Positions 1 to 12,178 of a DNA stretch of 64,000 bases are shown piece after piece. Source of the DNA: Nicotiana tabacum. Its lineage: Eukaryota; Streptophyta; Magnoliopsida; Solanales; Solanaceae. Below the pieces are notes generated by a model, which did no database searches, was not told the DNA's origin, and saw nothing but the letters and a program-made list of their open reading frames with translations. Location of the stretch: contig NC_134101.1 of assembly GCF_000715075.1 (NCBI RefSeq), positions 151,999,084-152,063,083 of the forward strand, in the 5' to 3' direction. Position 1 is the stretch's first letter; every line of letters begins with the position of its first letter. A program made the position numbers and the translations under genes.

Positions 1-1
1 A

Positions 2-463
2 TATTGCAAAAATACATTGAACCCTTGTCCATTGAAGCGCATTGGGAAAGTTGCATACCGGGTGGATACCCCAGTTTGGTGGAAAACTCATCATGTCTTC
101 CATGTCAGCCTCCTGAAACCTTTTCGGGAAGACACGGAGGATCCTTCAAGGAGCCAGCTCACAATACCCAGTGTTTGAGGTCCCAATTCAACCGGAAAAA
201 GGCGTGTTGAAGATATCCTTGATGATAGAGTAATTCATGCCTCAAGGAAAGATCACCAAGGGTTCTTGGTGAAATGGCAGGGTTGTGATGCAGATGAGAA
301 TGCTTGGGAGAGGGGAATAAACCTCAAAGCCTACAAGAGCCTAATTGAAGATTATCTTGCAAGTAAGGTGTCGAGGACGTCGCCAACTCAGATGGGGGAG
401 AATGTCATGGGCAGCTTTCCAGCCATGCACCATGACCCCTTGGGCACGCCCCTGGCGTCCTAG
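2..463 (+). pseudogene. Chromovirus Ty3/gypsy polyprotein, C-terminal end (integrase C-terminus plus chromodomain)
   Basis: This is the last part of a gag-pol polyprotein; the rest lies before the window. Reading from base 2, the first part has the integrase C-terminal signature (IGKVAYRVDTP, WWKTHHVFHVSLLKPF). A linker follows, then a chromodomain with the motifs FLVKWQG and ENAWE and a closing helix ending IEDYL (about 263-357). Chromodomains of this kind are known to guide chromovirus integration to marked chromatin. An in-frame TGA at 176-178 interrupts the linker, so the copy is dead unless read through. The frame runs about 20 codons past the LTR start at 403 before stopping, as is common where a polyprotein end overlaps the 3' LTR. 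The lineage within chromoviruses is not resolved. Confidence 0.85.
391..402 (+). other. Polypurine tract of the chromovirus
   Basis: The purine run GATGGGGGAGAA lies immediately before the TGTC that opens the LTR. This is the usual place and composition of the plus-strand primer of an LTR retrotransposon. Confidence 0.75.
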
Positions 464-1039
464 CAAGCCTCCCAATGCCTAGCACCACGGACGGCCTCGT
501 GATCTTGGCCGCACCAAGTGACAAGCGTGCATGTGCCTCTGTCGCCTCACTGTTATACCTCACCAGCTCCCTGCTGCAGGCAGATGCCAACAGTGTCGCG
601 TGCACAGACAACGCCGCACGCGCAGACCGTGATGCCAAAGACCATGCTGCTGACAACGGACCTGTTTCTGCCTTGTAGAAAACTAAGTCCTTTTCATTGT
701 AAATATAGAGTAGTTTTATTTCATGTACTTCCATTATGTTTCTCTAGCTTAGTCAAGTCTAGTCTTGTACCTTTAGTTTATTTTTTTAAGCATTATTAGG
801 GGGATCAAGAAATCAAACTTTCTAGCAAGCAAACAATTTTCTGTACTAGTATCTCTCCCCCTCGACACCGTGTTGCTTTTCTGTAATAGCTTTCATTAAT
901 GCAATCAAGATTTATTTAATTCTCAATTCTCATTTTTGTTCTCTCAATTGCTCTTGACATTGGTTTTTCGGTACGGCACTGACAATCTAGTCTAGCATAC
1001 GGAGGGGACCTCAGTTGGCGGACAGTAACTGCACTGACA
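403..1039 (+). repeat. 3' LTR of the chromovirus
   Basis: It begins TGTCATGGG directly after the polypurine tract and probably ends GCACTGACA at 1039, giving about 637 bp. An alternative end is 984, where the same GCACTGACA string occurs, so the right border is uncertain. The second half is T-rich with polyadenylation-like AT stretches. The partner LTR is outside the window, so neither a target-site duplication nor LTR divergence can be checked. Confidence 0.65.
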
Positions 1040-1859
1040 TTAGTTGCTTAGCCTTACGTCGCCCTTCCAAGGAATCTCAGGATGGCGCCGCGTAACATAC
1101 ATTATGCGTGCTATGTAAAAGTGTTACGTAGTGGGGAGTACCTTATAGTAAACTTATTTCTGAAGATAAATCTATATGAGGTCCACTTATGAAATTAAGA
1201 AGGAAATTAAGCAAAACATAAATCAGTTGTCTAAAGTTTAGAACCCAATTATTAGTTCCTTAATCACTCTTAAGTGTTATATTAATAGCTCAATAAAATC
1301 AGTACAGAAACAAGATAGCTAACTAGGTGAGAGTTGAGCAGATGTTTGCAAGTAGAACTTTTGTTTGTAAAGTTTCAAATTCATAGGTTCAGATGGCTTG
1401 AGTACATCACTTTTATTGTAACAAGGACTAGAAAATTGGACAGTCAGTCAACTTATTCAATATTTTTGTCCATCAAACAATATCAAGTGTAGAGAATGTG
1501 AACCTAATTAAAACTCATTTTATACTCCTTAATATCTAATATATACATTTGTCCCAAAAACTGGAATACAATATTTGAATAGAACATCATAATGAGTTTG
1601 CGTGAAAAATATCTAAAATAATGATTTGAGGTGTGAAAAGATAAAATTGTTAGTGCTCTCTATTTTAAATATTGGAGTGACATGCATAACACGTTCTATC
1701 ACAAAATTTAAAATGCATTAGCATATTTTAATATTCTTAAATTTTATATCTAATTAAACTAAGATACGTAATGTGGAATAGAATGAGTAATTATTAAGAT
1801 GCTAAATCAAATTTGAAATATTATAAAGTGGAAGTCCTTTATTTAAGTTCAAAATAATT
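1040..1859. other. AT-rich non-coding stretch, unassigned
   Basis: I see no coding frame, RNA gene or repeat boundary that I can name. It is AT-rich. It may be unique DNA between the chromovirus and the copia element, or may include the U5 end of the copia LTR, whose left border I could not place. Confidence 0.4.
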
Positions 1860-2168
1860 GGAGAGTGAAATAAAACAATAAGGAAAAGAATAATATTGAA
1901 GGAAAAGAGAGAGATAATTCTTATTGAATTTAAGATGATTTACGATGGTTAAAGTCCATCTATTTATAGAGGGAAAAATGACTTAGTCATAAAGTAACAA
2001 ACTCTCTAAAAGATAGATGTTCACTCTAAGTACAATTCTATTCATAATACTCTTCCTTGAATGTCTACCTAATAGGTAATGTGCCTCGCTAAAATATTAA
2101 TTAAAATAAAACCCAGTAGAAAAAAATTCTAGTAAAGAAAAAAGAGTGCACATATTTAATAATACGCT
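1860..2168 (-). repeat. Element D 3' LTR, left part
   Basis: On the minus strand this carries a TATA box (1960-1969) followed by a CT-rich stretch. The part next to 2168 contains a degenerate copy of the string GCCTCATTAAAA...AACCCAGTGGGAC, which is repeated just after 17028. The two copies look like an internal tandem duplication of the LTR, cut apart by element C. The duplicated target around C (ACGCT at 2164-2168, GCGCC at 17028-17032) differs only by transitions. Confidence 0.6.
1960..1969 (-). promoter_or_regulatory. TATA box of element D LTR
   Basis: On the minus strand the sequence is CTATAAATAG, a strong plant TATA box. It is placed between the U3-like side near 2168 and the CT-rich leader below it. 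Confidence 0.55.
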
Positions 2169-4165
2169 TATAACGACCCGACCGGTCGTTTTGAGCGTTT
2201 GCACTTTGCTCGGTAGTTTACGGGCATGAGTAGCTCCGTATGATGTATTATGACTTATGTAAATCGTCGGTTTTGGTTTTCAGGTTATTCGGAATCGATT
2301 TGGAAGAATGAATTTCATTATTAAAGCTTTAAGTTGGAAGAGTTGACCAGGTTTGACTTTTGTGCATTTGACCTCGGATTGGAGCTTTGATGGTTCTGTT
2401 AGGTCTGGATGGTGATTTTGAACTCGGGTGTATGCCCGGATTTGCATTTATATTTCTAGAAAGTTTCAGCACAAATTGGCGAAAATTAAAAATTTTGAAG
2501 GGTTGAAAAATTCATAAGTTTGACTGAGAGTTGACTTTGGTAATATCGTGTTCGGATTGTGTTCTCGAAAATTTGAATAGCTTCGTTACGTCATTTGGGA
2601 CTTGTGTGCAAAACTCGAGTTCATTCCGAGTTGATTTGGTATGTTTCGGTGAGGGTTTTGGAAGTCGAAAGTTTAAAGTTCTTTAAGTTTGGTTTGAATG
2701 CGATTCGTCGTTTTGATATTGTTATGCGTTATTAGAGGCCTCGAGTTGGTCCGTATTATATTGTGGGACATTTTGGCATGTTCGTACGTGATCCCGAGGG
2801 GCTCGGGTGAGTTTCGGACGAGGTTCGGATTTGTTTAGATCATTTTTGGCTAAGTTGCTAGTGGCAGATTTGGTGTGATCGCGCCTACAGCTGGTTTGTG
2901 CAGGTGCGATGGTAGCAGAAGTGACAGAGGAGTCGCAGAAGCAAGAAGAGGCTGGGTGAGGAAGATCGCAGAAGCGTAAAATTGAGCGCATGTGTAGATG
3001 CGCAGGTGCGAGTAATTGGAAGCGCATGTGCGAAGGTCTTCGCAGAAGCGAAGTTTGTTACTGCAGGTGCGGGGGTTGCTGGGCAAGGCTATTTTTGCAG
3101 AAGAAAAGTTTTTACTGCAGAAGCGAAGGTCGCAGGTGCGACCTACTGTCCGTAAATGCAGAAAACGCTAGGCAGAAAGCTTTAAGTTCGAGAGTTGGCT
3201 ATTTTATCACATATTGAGATATGGGCTTCGAAATGGAGCGATTTTAAAGGCAAATTTCACCACAAGGATTGGAGTAAGTGCTCTACACTTAATTTTGACT
3301 ATATTTTGTGAATCTATCTTCATTTTAGCAATTGGTTGATAAATTTTAAAGAGGAAATAGGGGGTTTTGTCTAAAACTTCATAAATCGAATTTTCGATAT
3401 TTGAACATTGATTTGAAGTCGGATTTAAATAAAACTAGTATGGTTGGACTCGTAATTGAATGGCTTGTCGGATTTTATGAGTTTTGTCGGGTTCTGAGGC
3501 GGGGGCCCGGGTTGGTTTTTTGGTCGATTTTGGGCTTTTGATTCAAGATTTGACCCTTGTCGATTGGGATGGTTCCTTTTGCATTGTTTGATATATTTGA
3601 GGTTCTTTTGGATAGTTTCGAGCCGTTCAGAGGTCAGAATGCGCGGGATAACATTTTTGGAGAATCGTTTGGCTTGCTCGGTATTGAATTTGGCTTGTCC
3701 GAGGTAAGTAACACTTCTAAATTTAGTGATGAGGGTATAAAACCCCGAATTACGTGCTATATGTTTTGCTGTTGAGGTGACACACATGCTAGGTGACAGG
3801 CGTGTGGGAGTACACAATGTGTATCGTGACTCCGTTATTTTTGTGGTACTGTGTAGTTACCTGATCTTATCTGTAACCATAAAATCTTTACGGACTAGAG
3901 CCATTGAGTTGTATTCCATGTTAGAAACCATGTCTAGGCTACATGTTTATTCTGTTGGGACCCACCGAGGTCATATTGTTGTTGAATTAGATGTTTAAAT
4001 TTCAATTTCACATTCAGTCATGTTCATTCATTTCATATCATATCTCAGTCTCATTTGCTATTTATTGACACATCATATCATCATTTTGGGCGAGTTTCAT
4101 GGCATTGTAAGCCCGAGAGACTGGAGAGATCGATAACTGAGTGAGGCTGAGAGCCTGAGCTGTGA

Positions 4166-4196
<31 letters not shown>

Positions 4197-5449
4197 GGGG
4201 GGATTGGGTTGCACGCCACAACGAGCCTTATGGCTGTATATATGTGGATCGGTTTGCACGCCGTAACATGTATCATTGATTTATGCCATGATTGGCTTGA
4301 TATAGCGCTTGGGCTGAAGGATACCCTCCGGAGTTTATACACACCCCAAGTGAGCGCAGGTACCTACTGAGTGCGAGTGTCGAGTGCCCAGTGATGAGCG
4401 ACCAAAACATTTATATTTGGGGATGGATCTTCCCCGGGCTAGATTGGCCTTATACAATACTGAGTGACTAACTGACAGTCGCTATGTATATATTCGAGAT
4501 GGATCTTCCCTGGGCTAGATTGGCCATATACAGTACTGAGTGACTGAGCATGTCGAGTGATTGAGCATGATAAGTGGAAAGTGTAAGACAGTGAGATTGA
4601 GTACCCTGAGAGTGTCAGTACATGAGTTCATCTTTGAGATACATGACATAGATATGCATACATGGCATACATGCACAGAAATGCATTTTCCTCATGCTGT
4701 AATGTATCACTTCATTCCTGACTTCTCACACATCTTGATATATTGGCATAGAGATGTATTTTACTCATGCCATTTAAAAATGAAATATTTACCTATTGAA
4801 AGCTTTTTGGAAAAAATTACAGCTTTCAAACTTACTCATATTTTTGGCGATTTCAGTAAAAGATTTAGATTTTCACTTATTTACTTGAAAAACATACCTA
4901 TTTTCCGGAACTGTGAACAAGTCGAGCATTTTATCTTTGAGCTACTTCTTTTATTGCTTTCATAAGTTGTTATGAACTATTATTGGCTATTGTTGTTGGA
5001 CTCCGACCTATGTTCCAGCTCGTCAGTACTTTCAATCTAAGTTTAGGTTTGTTACTTATTGAGTACGTGGGGTCGGTTGTACTCATACTACACTTTTGCA
5101 CCTTGTGTGAATATCTTAGATGATGATGTTGCTGCGTACAGCCGGAGATGGATCAGAAGATGTACCTGTGTTCCAGTCACAGCTGTCTCTTGTTCTTCGT
5201 AGCTTTAGAATTATTAATCTGTTCATGTATATTTCAAACAGATAATGTATTTTATTTCACACCAGTGTTGTAAATTCTAAATCTTAGACGCTCATGATTT
5301 GCACTACCAGTCCTTAGAAAATTGTATAAAATTTGGTTATCTCATTTTTTACTCACATCAGTATTATTATATTGTGTTTATTGTTAGTTGCCTTACCTAG
5401 CAGGTGGGGTTAGGTTCCATTACGACGGTTTGGATTTTGTGTCTTGACA
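2169..5449 (+). repeat. Element C 5' LTR
   Basis: It aligns along its length with the 3' LTR starting at 9318. The opening dinucleotide is TA instead of TG, probably a decayed G; it closes TTGACA. Inside are a cluster of CGCA-NN-TGCG palindromes (2880-3160), an (AT) microsatellite at 4169-4196, small hairpins at 4144-4156 and 4208-4222, and two copies of a unit of about 80 bp (ATGGATCTTCCC...GAGTGACTGA) at 4420-4560. Confidence 0.85.
4169..4196. repeat. (AT)n microsatellite in element C 5' LTR
   Basis: About 14 AT units. At the same place in the sister LTR (11286-11371) the repeat has become a short AT run followed by a long TG-rich tract. The two LTRs started identical, so the difference arose after insertion. 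Confidence 0.9.
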
Positions 5450-5451
5450 AG

Positions 5452-5468
5452 TTGGTATTAGAGATCTA
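5452..5468 (+). other. Primer-binding site of element C
   Basis: TTGGTATTAGAGATCTA, starting 2 nt after the LTR end, resembles TGGTATCAGAGC, the sequence complementary to the 3' end of initiator tRNA-Met used by many plant LTR elements. Two substitutions reduce the match. Confidence 0.65.
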
Positions 5469-8400
5469 GGTTCATAGGTTCTACAAGTCATGAGCAAGTG
5501 TCTAGTAGAGTCTTGCGGATCGGTATGTTGACGCCTTTACCTATCTTCGAGAGACTACAGGGCATTTAGGATATATACTTCCTAACTTTTTTTTCCTTAT
5601 TGTGCGGCATTGATTCGGCTTGAAGCGTAACTCTTTGAATTCATTCCATGCATTCTTCTGCGCACATGAGCGCTCGGTATCAGCGGTGCACCGGCGGCTT
5701 GTGATTCCATGGATGAGGTACAAAATGTGATTTCTTTCTGCTGATGAAGGGCCAGTTTGGAGGACTTAAGGCCGGATTTTAACTGTAGCTTATGCATGGG
5801 GATTTCGGTTATGTGAGCACGTGCTTTTGGAATTATAAGTCCTGTAGTGTCCCTATTAGTAGAATTTGTGGCTCGATGAGTAATTGGTTGGCTATATGAT
5901 GAGTATGATGTGACTGCGAGATGTGTTCGAATGGTTCGAAGGTGTTGAGAAGAGTTTGCTTGAGATGTAAGAGGACCATTGGGTGCTTGGTTTCTATCTT
6001 GATGTGATGTATAGTCTTGAGTCATGAGTGTATTGAAGGATCATTCATATTGCTTAATTGTGGAACGAATTAGATTCTCATGGGCTTGTTGTTGGGTTCA
6101 AACTCAGGAAGATTAAGTGATTGCATTGTAGTTATGGCTGTGAAAGGGTATAAAGAGATGTCAATTTGAGGCTAAGCAGGTGGGTTATAACCTGCGAGGT
6201 AATCTACGGATGTGTGATTTTATGATATTGTGTGGGGGCTTTCTTTTCTACCACTGGGTTATATTTGTGCGATTTGAGTTTGGATCAATTGTAATAGTTG
6301 ACCTGACCGTCATGAGGATGAATGCGAGATTTGTAGATGGTTTAAGGTATTAGATGGTTTGTGTTACATGAGCTTATGAAGGATTTAGTTGAATGTCAAT
6401 GCGTTATTATGGAAGTAATGGGCTATGGTTATTGTAAGTTATCAGATGTTTTATTCCATGGCTTTGAGCCAAATGAGGTAGTCTGTTATCGACAATTTGA
6501 TTGCACAATTATAAGTTGTAATGGTTTCGGTTTGAGGTATATTTGTGAATCAGTTATGACTTGTAGAGGTAGAGATCGAGGATGACTCGAGTAAGGGAAT
6601 TTCTGGATATGGGTTGTATTACACTCTTTGGGTATATGTGAATCATGGAATGATTGAATGGTTATTCGTGAGTGATGTAGTGCGCACGAAGTAGGAATTT
6701 ACTCATTTTTTAGAGGTGATGATTACGTCTTTGGGTGTTATTGAGCTAATGGGGCACAGGTCGTTCAGCCCATTTGGCAGAACAATTGAGATTTGAGTAG
6801 AGTATATTCTAAGGGATTCGGGAGTTATATGTAGCAATTGGGAATTTTCAGAATTTGTATATGGCTAGAATCTGATATTTACATTGGATGGTGTCGAAAC
6901 TCGCGGTATTTCTATATACTTATAGATTCTACATTGCAATATAAGGAAGGTGAAGGAAACGGCTTTAGAATCACAGAAGGTCTCTTCAGAGTGGGTGTAT
7001 CGGTTGTGATACTTTTGGGGTACTTAAGAGGGAATTCAGCGGCTTATGGACCTTAGGGCGGTGTGGTTCTATGCTAGAGTTAGTAGGGTGAGTCTTGGTT
7101 AAGGATTATGGTGTTCTAGCAAAGAGAAGTATCAATTTGAAGGCAATTCGGAAGGAACTCAAGAAATAGGGCAATTTAGTAGTAGCTTGGATAAGCACCA
7201 TAATGGATATGATCGATTTTTTGGGTACTCATGATGTAGCGAGTTTCTACAGGTGTTTTGTGGCAATACTCTTTGGTTATCAACCTGCATGGCTTGGTTT
7301 AGTAAGAGAGATTCAGTTACGTCGGCTTGGTTTTGTGCAAATGGGCTTCGAAGAGTTCTCGATGGTTTCTACCATGGTTTGAGATGAATTTTTCCTACCG
7401 TGAGGAACATGTTGTATATTAGGATTTTCTCCTGGATGAGATCAAACGGAAGGTTCTTGGCTAATTGAGTATGTAGTTTTCTTGTGACTCAGAGTTGATT
7501 ATGCAATTTTCATACTTTTCAAATGAGGGCATGATTGATGCGGTGTGTGGTGTGGGATTAAGATTTGCATATGCAAGGTCACGGGTTAGTTTTGAAGGGA
7601 AGGTCATGAACTCTTAGACAACACAAACGGTTTCAAATGATTAGGTGAATGATATTGCTACTTGGTATTGCCTGAGAAGGGTGCGAACTTCAGAAGGCAC
7701 ATTGTGTTTTGACTTACGGATGCTTCATTGGTATTGCGGTGTTCTCCTGATTGATCGACGCTGATATTCAGATTTTGTTATGTGGCATGGAAGAATTATA
7801 GAAGTAGTCCTCGTGGGATGATCGTGTATGAGAGATGTATATGGCATTCGGGCGGTGGAGTTAGGATTAGATATGGTGATTCGTGTGTTCTATAGATTTG
7901 GAGACTGGGATTTCTCATGAGTGGATTGTTTCGTGGTTGAATGTGAAAATATGGCCAAAGCTAGTCAGAGGATGGTATGTGTTATGGTTAGGTCATTGTG
8001 GACTTTCATAGGGTTATTTATCTATTTTTGGATGACCAGAGTTTATTTGGGGGCTCATTGGTAGGCCTAATAAGGATGTGTATCCTACACCGGGTCGGAT
8101 TTGTTGGCTCGACACCATTAATGCAGAAAGGTGTGTCATTTGGTTAGAGTAAGTGTGTTCATGTTTTGTATGTTCTATGTGTTACTCTTCCATGCTACGA
8201 GGGGTTGTGATTCATTGGTTATATGCACACATGGTACAGTTCTGTTTGGGCCTTATAACGGAATTTGAGCATGATGGGTATTTGGGTGTTGCATGATTAA
8301 TTGCGAATTGGTTATGTTCTTTCAGGTTTGTATGGCATTGTGCCATTTTCTTCTCCGTGGTTATGGTCATGCACCTTGGGGTACTTGATGTCGAGTTGCG

Positions 8401-9304
8401 TATGGTTATTGGTTTTGAGCAGGGTGGCTGGAGGTATTTCATATGGACCAGTGTCTGGATGGGGTCACGCATTGCAGTAGGGTTATTTTGAGTTATGATC
8501 CTTTATGTTAGATTTGTGTGTTATGGTTCTACAGTGTGTGATCAGTTAACATTCCGTTATGGCGGTACTTATTGAGCTCGTAGGACAGTTCTTTGGTTTG
8601 AGTCATTTTCCATGTTTAGGAGCATTTGAATTGTTGCGTATTGGTGCACGGATTGCACGGTTTGTGACTTTGGGTAGTATTGATGTGGCATGTCAGTAGA
8701 GTAGTTGGTATTTGATAAGATGAAGTTGTCGGATCTAGGATGGGTGATATCGAATTTGATTGCACTATATTTTGGAGGATAATATCGAAAGTCGGCTTAG
8801 AAATTGCTATGGTTCTTGTCGAAGGAGAGGGAGTACCATGACTTGTTGATCTGATGAATGGTTATGAGTTTCTACGTGTTTCTTTCATAATCTGCAGTAT
8901 ACAAAGGTTTTAGAACGAGGTTTTGTTTGATATGAGGTTTAGTACCGGAATTGGGTTATTTTGATTAGCTACTGTGATCAGAAATTTTGCTATGGGTATT
9001 TGAGTTATGTGGTATATCCTGTGATTGTGTCTTGGTTTATAGTTATGGCTTGATACAGCCTATTCAGAAATATACAGTGTGTAGATTGCGAGGTTCGGGT
9101 CTTGTAGGAAATTCTGGATGTTGGGAGTTGGATTTAATGGTTTACGGACTAAGGTTGAAGTAATGATCTTTAGTATGTTGTGTTGTCGGGCCTATATAAA
9201 ATAGGGTGACATGGGATCAACCCCAGTTATGTGCATGGTAAGGTTAACGGTGATCTGCCGACTTAAGAATAACTCTGGGCACGTTCGAGGATGAACGTAT
9301 GTTT

Positions 9305-9317
9305 AAGTGGGGGAGAA
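9305..9317 (+). other. Polypurine tract of element C
   Basis: AAGTGGGGGAGAA directly abuts the TGTAAAGACCCG that opens the 3' LTR. Confidence 0.8.
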
Positions 9318-12178
9318 TGTAAAGACCCGACTGGTCGTTTTGAGCATTTGCACTTTGCTTGGTAGTTTATGAGCATGAGTAGCTCCGTATGATGTATTAT
9401 GACTTATGTGAATCGTCGGTTTTGGTTTTCAGGCTATTCAGAATCGATTTAGAAGAATGAATTTCATTGTTGAAGCTTTAAGTTGGAAAAGTTGACCAAA
9501 TTTGACTTTTTAGCATTTGATCATGGATAGTAGTTTTGATGGTTCCGTTAGGTCCGGACGGTGATTTTGGACTCGGGCGTATGCCTGGATTTGCATTTGG
9601 ATGTTTCTAGAAGGTTTCAGCACAAATTGGCGAAAATTGGAAACTTAAAGGGTTGGAAAGTTCATAAGTTTGACCGAGAGTTGACTTTGGTGATAGCTGG
9701 TTCAAATTGTGGTCCCGGGAATGTGAATAGATTCGTTGCGTCATTTGGGACTTGTGTGAAAAATTTGGATTCATTATGAGTTAATTTGGTATATTTCGGC
9801 ATGAGTTTTGGGAGTCGAAAGTTCAAAGTTCTTTAAGTTTGGTTTGAGGTGTGATTCGTCATTTCGATGTTTTTATGCGTGTTTCGAGGTCTCGAGTAGG
9901 TCCATATTATGTTATGGAACTTGTTGGCATGTTCAGACGCCATCCCAAGGGGCTTGGGTGAGTTTCAGACGAGGTTCGGATTTGTTTGGATCATTTTTTG
10001 CTAAGTTGTTGGTGGCAGATCTGGTGTTATCGCACCTGCGGTTGGTTTTGCAGGTGCGATGGTCGCAGAAGCGACGGAGGAGTCACATAAACGAGAAGAG
10101 GCTGGGTTAGGAAGATCGCAGAAGCAGAGAATTGAGCGCATGTGCGGATGCACAGGTGCGAAGGTCTTCACAGAAGAGGAGTTTGTTACCGCATGTGTGG
10201 GGGTTTCTAGGCAAGGCTATTTTCGAAGAAGCGAAGGTCGCAGGTGCGTCCTACCGTCCGCAAATGCGGAAAACGCTGGGCAAAATGCTTTAAGTTCGAG
10301 GGTTGGCCATTTTTATCGTATATTGAGCTTTGGGTTTCGTTATGGAGCGATTTTGGAGAAACGTTTCACCACAAAGATTGGGGTAAGGTTTCTATACTTG
10401 ATTTTGATTATATTTCGTGAATCTATCTTCATTTTAGAAATTGGATGATGAATTATAAAGAGGAAATTGGGGGACTTTGTCTAAAACTTCACAAAACAAA
10501 TTTTTGAGTTTTGAACATCGATTTGGAGTCGGATTTGAGTGAAACTTGTATGGTTGGACTCATAATTAAATGGGCCGTCGGATTTTGTGACTGTTGTTAG
10601 GTTCCGAGGTGCGGGCCCACATTGGACTTTTTGATCGATTTTGGGCTTCTAATTCAAGATTTGACCTAGTCGATTGGGACTGGTTCCTTCGGCATTGTTT
10701 GAAGTATTTGAGTTGCTTTTGGCTAGTTTCGAGCCGTTCGGAGGTCGGAATGCATGGGATGGCATTTTTGGAGCATCATTTGGCTTGCTCGGTATTGGAT
10801 TTGGCTTGTTCGAGATAAGTAAAACTTCTAAACTTGGTTCTGAGGGTATAAAACCCTGAATTACGTGCTATATGTTTTGGTGTTGAGGTGACGCACATGC
10901 TAGGTGACAAGTGTGTGGGCGTGCACCATGTGAATTGTGACTTTGTTATTCCTGTGGTACTATGTAGTTACCTGATCTTATTTGTAACAATAAAATCTCT
11001 ACGTAGTAGAGCTATTGAGTTACGATCCATGTTAGAAACCATGTCTAAGCTATATGTTTATTCTGTTAGGACGCACCGAGGTCATACTGTTGTTGAATTA
11101 ATTGTTTAAATTTCAGTTTTAAACTTAGTCATGTTCATTCATTTCATATCATATCATATCTCAGTCTCATTTTCTATTTATTGACATATCATATCATCGT
11201 TTTGTGCTAGTTTCATAGCATTGTAAGCCCGATAGACTTGAGAGATCGATGACTGAGTGAGGCTAAGGGCCTGATGTGTGAGTGAGATATATATATATAT
11301 GTGTGTGTGTGTGTGTATGTGTGTATGTGTGTGTGTGTATGTGTATATGTGTATGTGTGTGTATGGATTGGGTTGCACGCCGCATCGAGCCTTATGGCTG
11401 TATATATGTAGATTGGGTTGCACGCCGCAACATGATTTATGCCATGATTGGCTTGATATAGAGCATGGGATGAAGGATCCCCTCCTGAGTCTGCACACAC
11501 CCCCCAGTGAGCGTTGTTTATTTATATTGTGGATGGATGTTCCCTAGGCATGGATCTTGCCCAAAGCATTTATATCTAGGGATGGATCTTCCCCGAGCTG
11601 CATTGGCCTTATACAGTATTGAGTGACTGACTGAGAGTCGCTATGTATATATTCGAGATGGATATTCCCTAGGCTAGATTGGCCATATACAATACTGAGT
11701 GACTGAGCATGTCGAGTGATTGAGCATGATAAGTGGAAAGTGTGAGACAGTGAGATTGAGTACTCTGAGAGTGTGAGTACATGAGTTCATCTCCGATATA
11801 CATTACATAAACATGCATACATGACATACATGCATAGATATGCATATTCCTCATGTTGTATGGTATCACGTCATTCCTGACTTCTCACACATCTTGATAT
11901 ATATGCATAGAGATGTATTTTCCTAATGACATTTGAAAATGAAACATTTACCTGTTGAAAGCTTTTTGGGAAAAATTAGAGTTTCCAAACTTACTCATAT
12001 TTTTGGCGATTTCAGTAAAAGATTAGGGTTTTCAGTTATTTACTTGAAAAACAGACCTATTTTCTAGAACTGTGAATAAGTCGAGCATTTTATCTCTGAG
12101 ATACTTCTTTTATTGCTTTCATAAGTTGCTATGAACTGTTAATGGCTATTGTTGTTGGAATCTGACCTATGTTCCAGC
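9318..12178 (+). repeat. Element C 3' LTR, first part
   Basis: It opens TGTAAAGACCCG and follows the 5' LTR to the sequence GTTCCAGC, where solo LTR G interrupts it; it resumes at 16592. It contains the same palindrome cluster (10031-10248), a TG-rich microsatellite (11286-11371) and the hairpins at 11260-11272 and 11417-11431. Confidence 0.85.

Larger units (their letters stand above)
5450..9317 (+). other. Element C interior, no coding capacity
   Basis: There are 3.9 kb of moderately T- and G-rich sequence in which no retroviral motif (zinc finger, protease DSG, YVDD, integrase HHCC or DDE) can be read. The longest open frames are short, unrelated to known proteins and have no consistent strand. 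Because the primer-binding site and polypurine tract are intact in position, this looks like the native interior of a LARD family rather than a decayed coding region, but a very old pol cannot be excluded. Confidence 0.7.

Noticed and set aside
5541..9300. Several 60-140 codon frames in element C interior
   Set aside because: Mixed strands, no motifs, no continuity between frames; expected by chance in this composition.
11178..11547. Open frames rich in Thr-His or Cys-Val near the microsatellite
   Set aside because: Produced by the TG/AT repeat; not conserved in the sister LTR.
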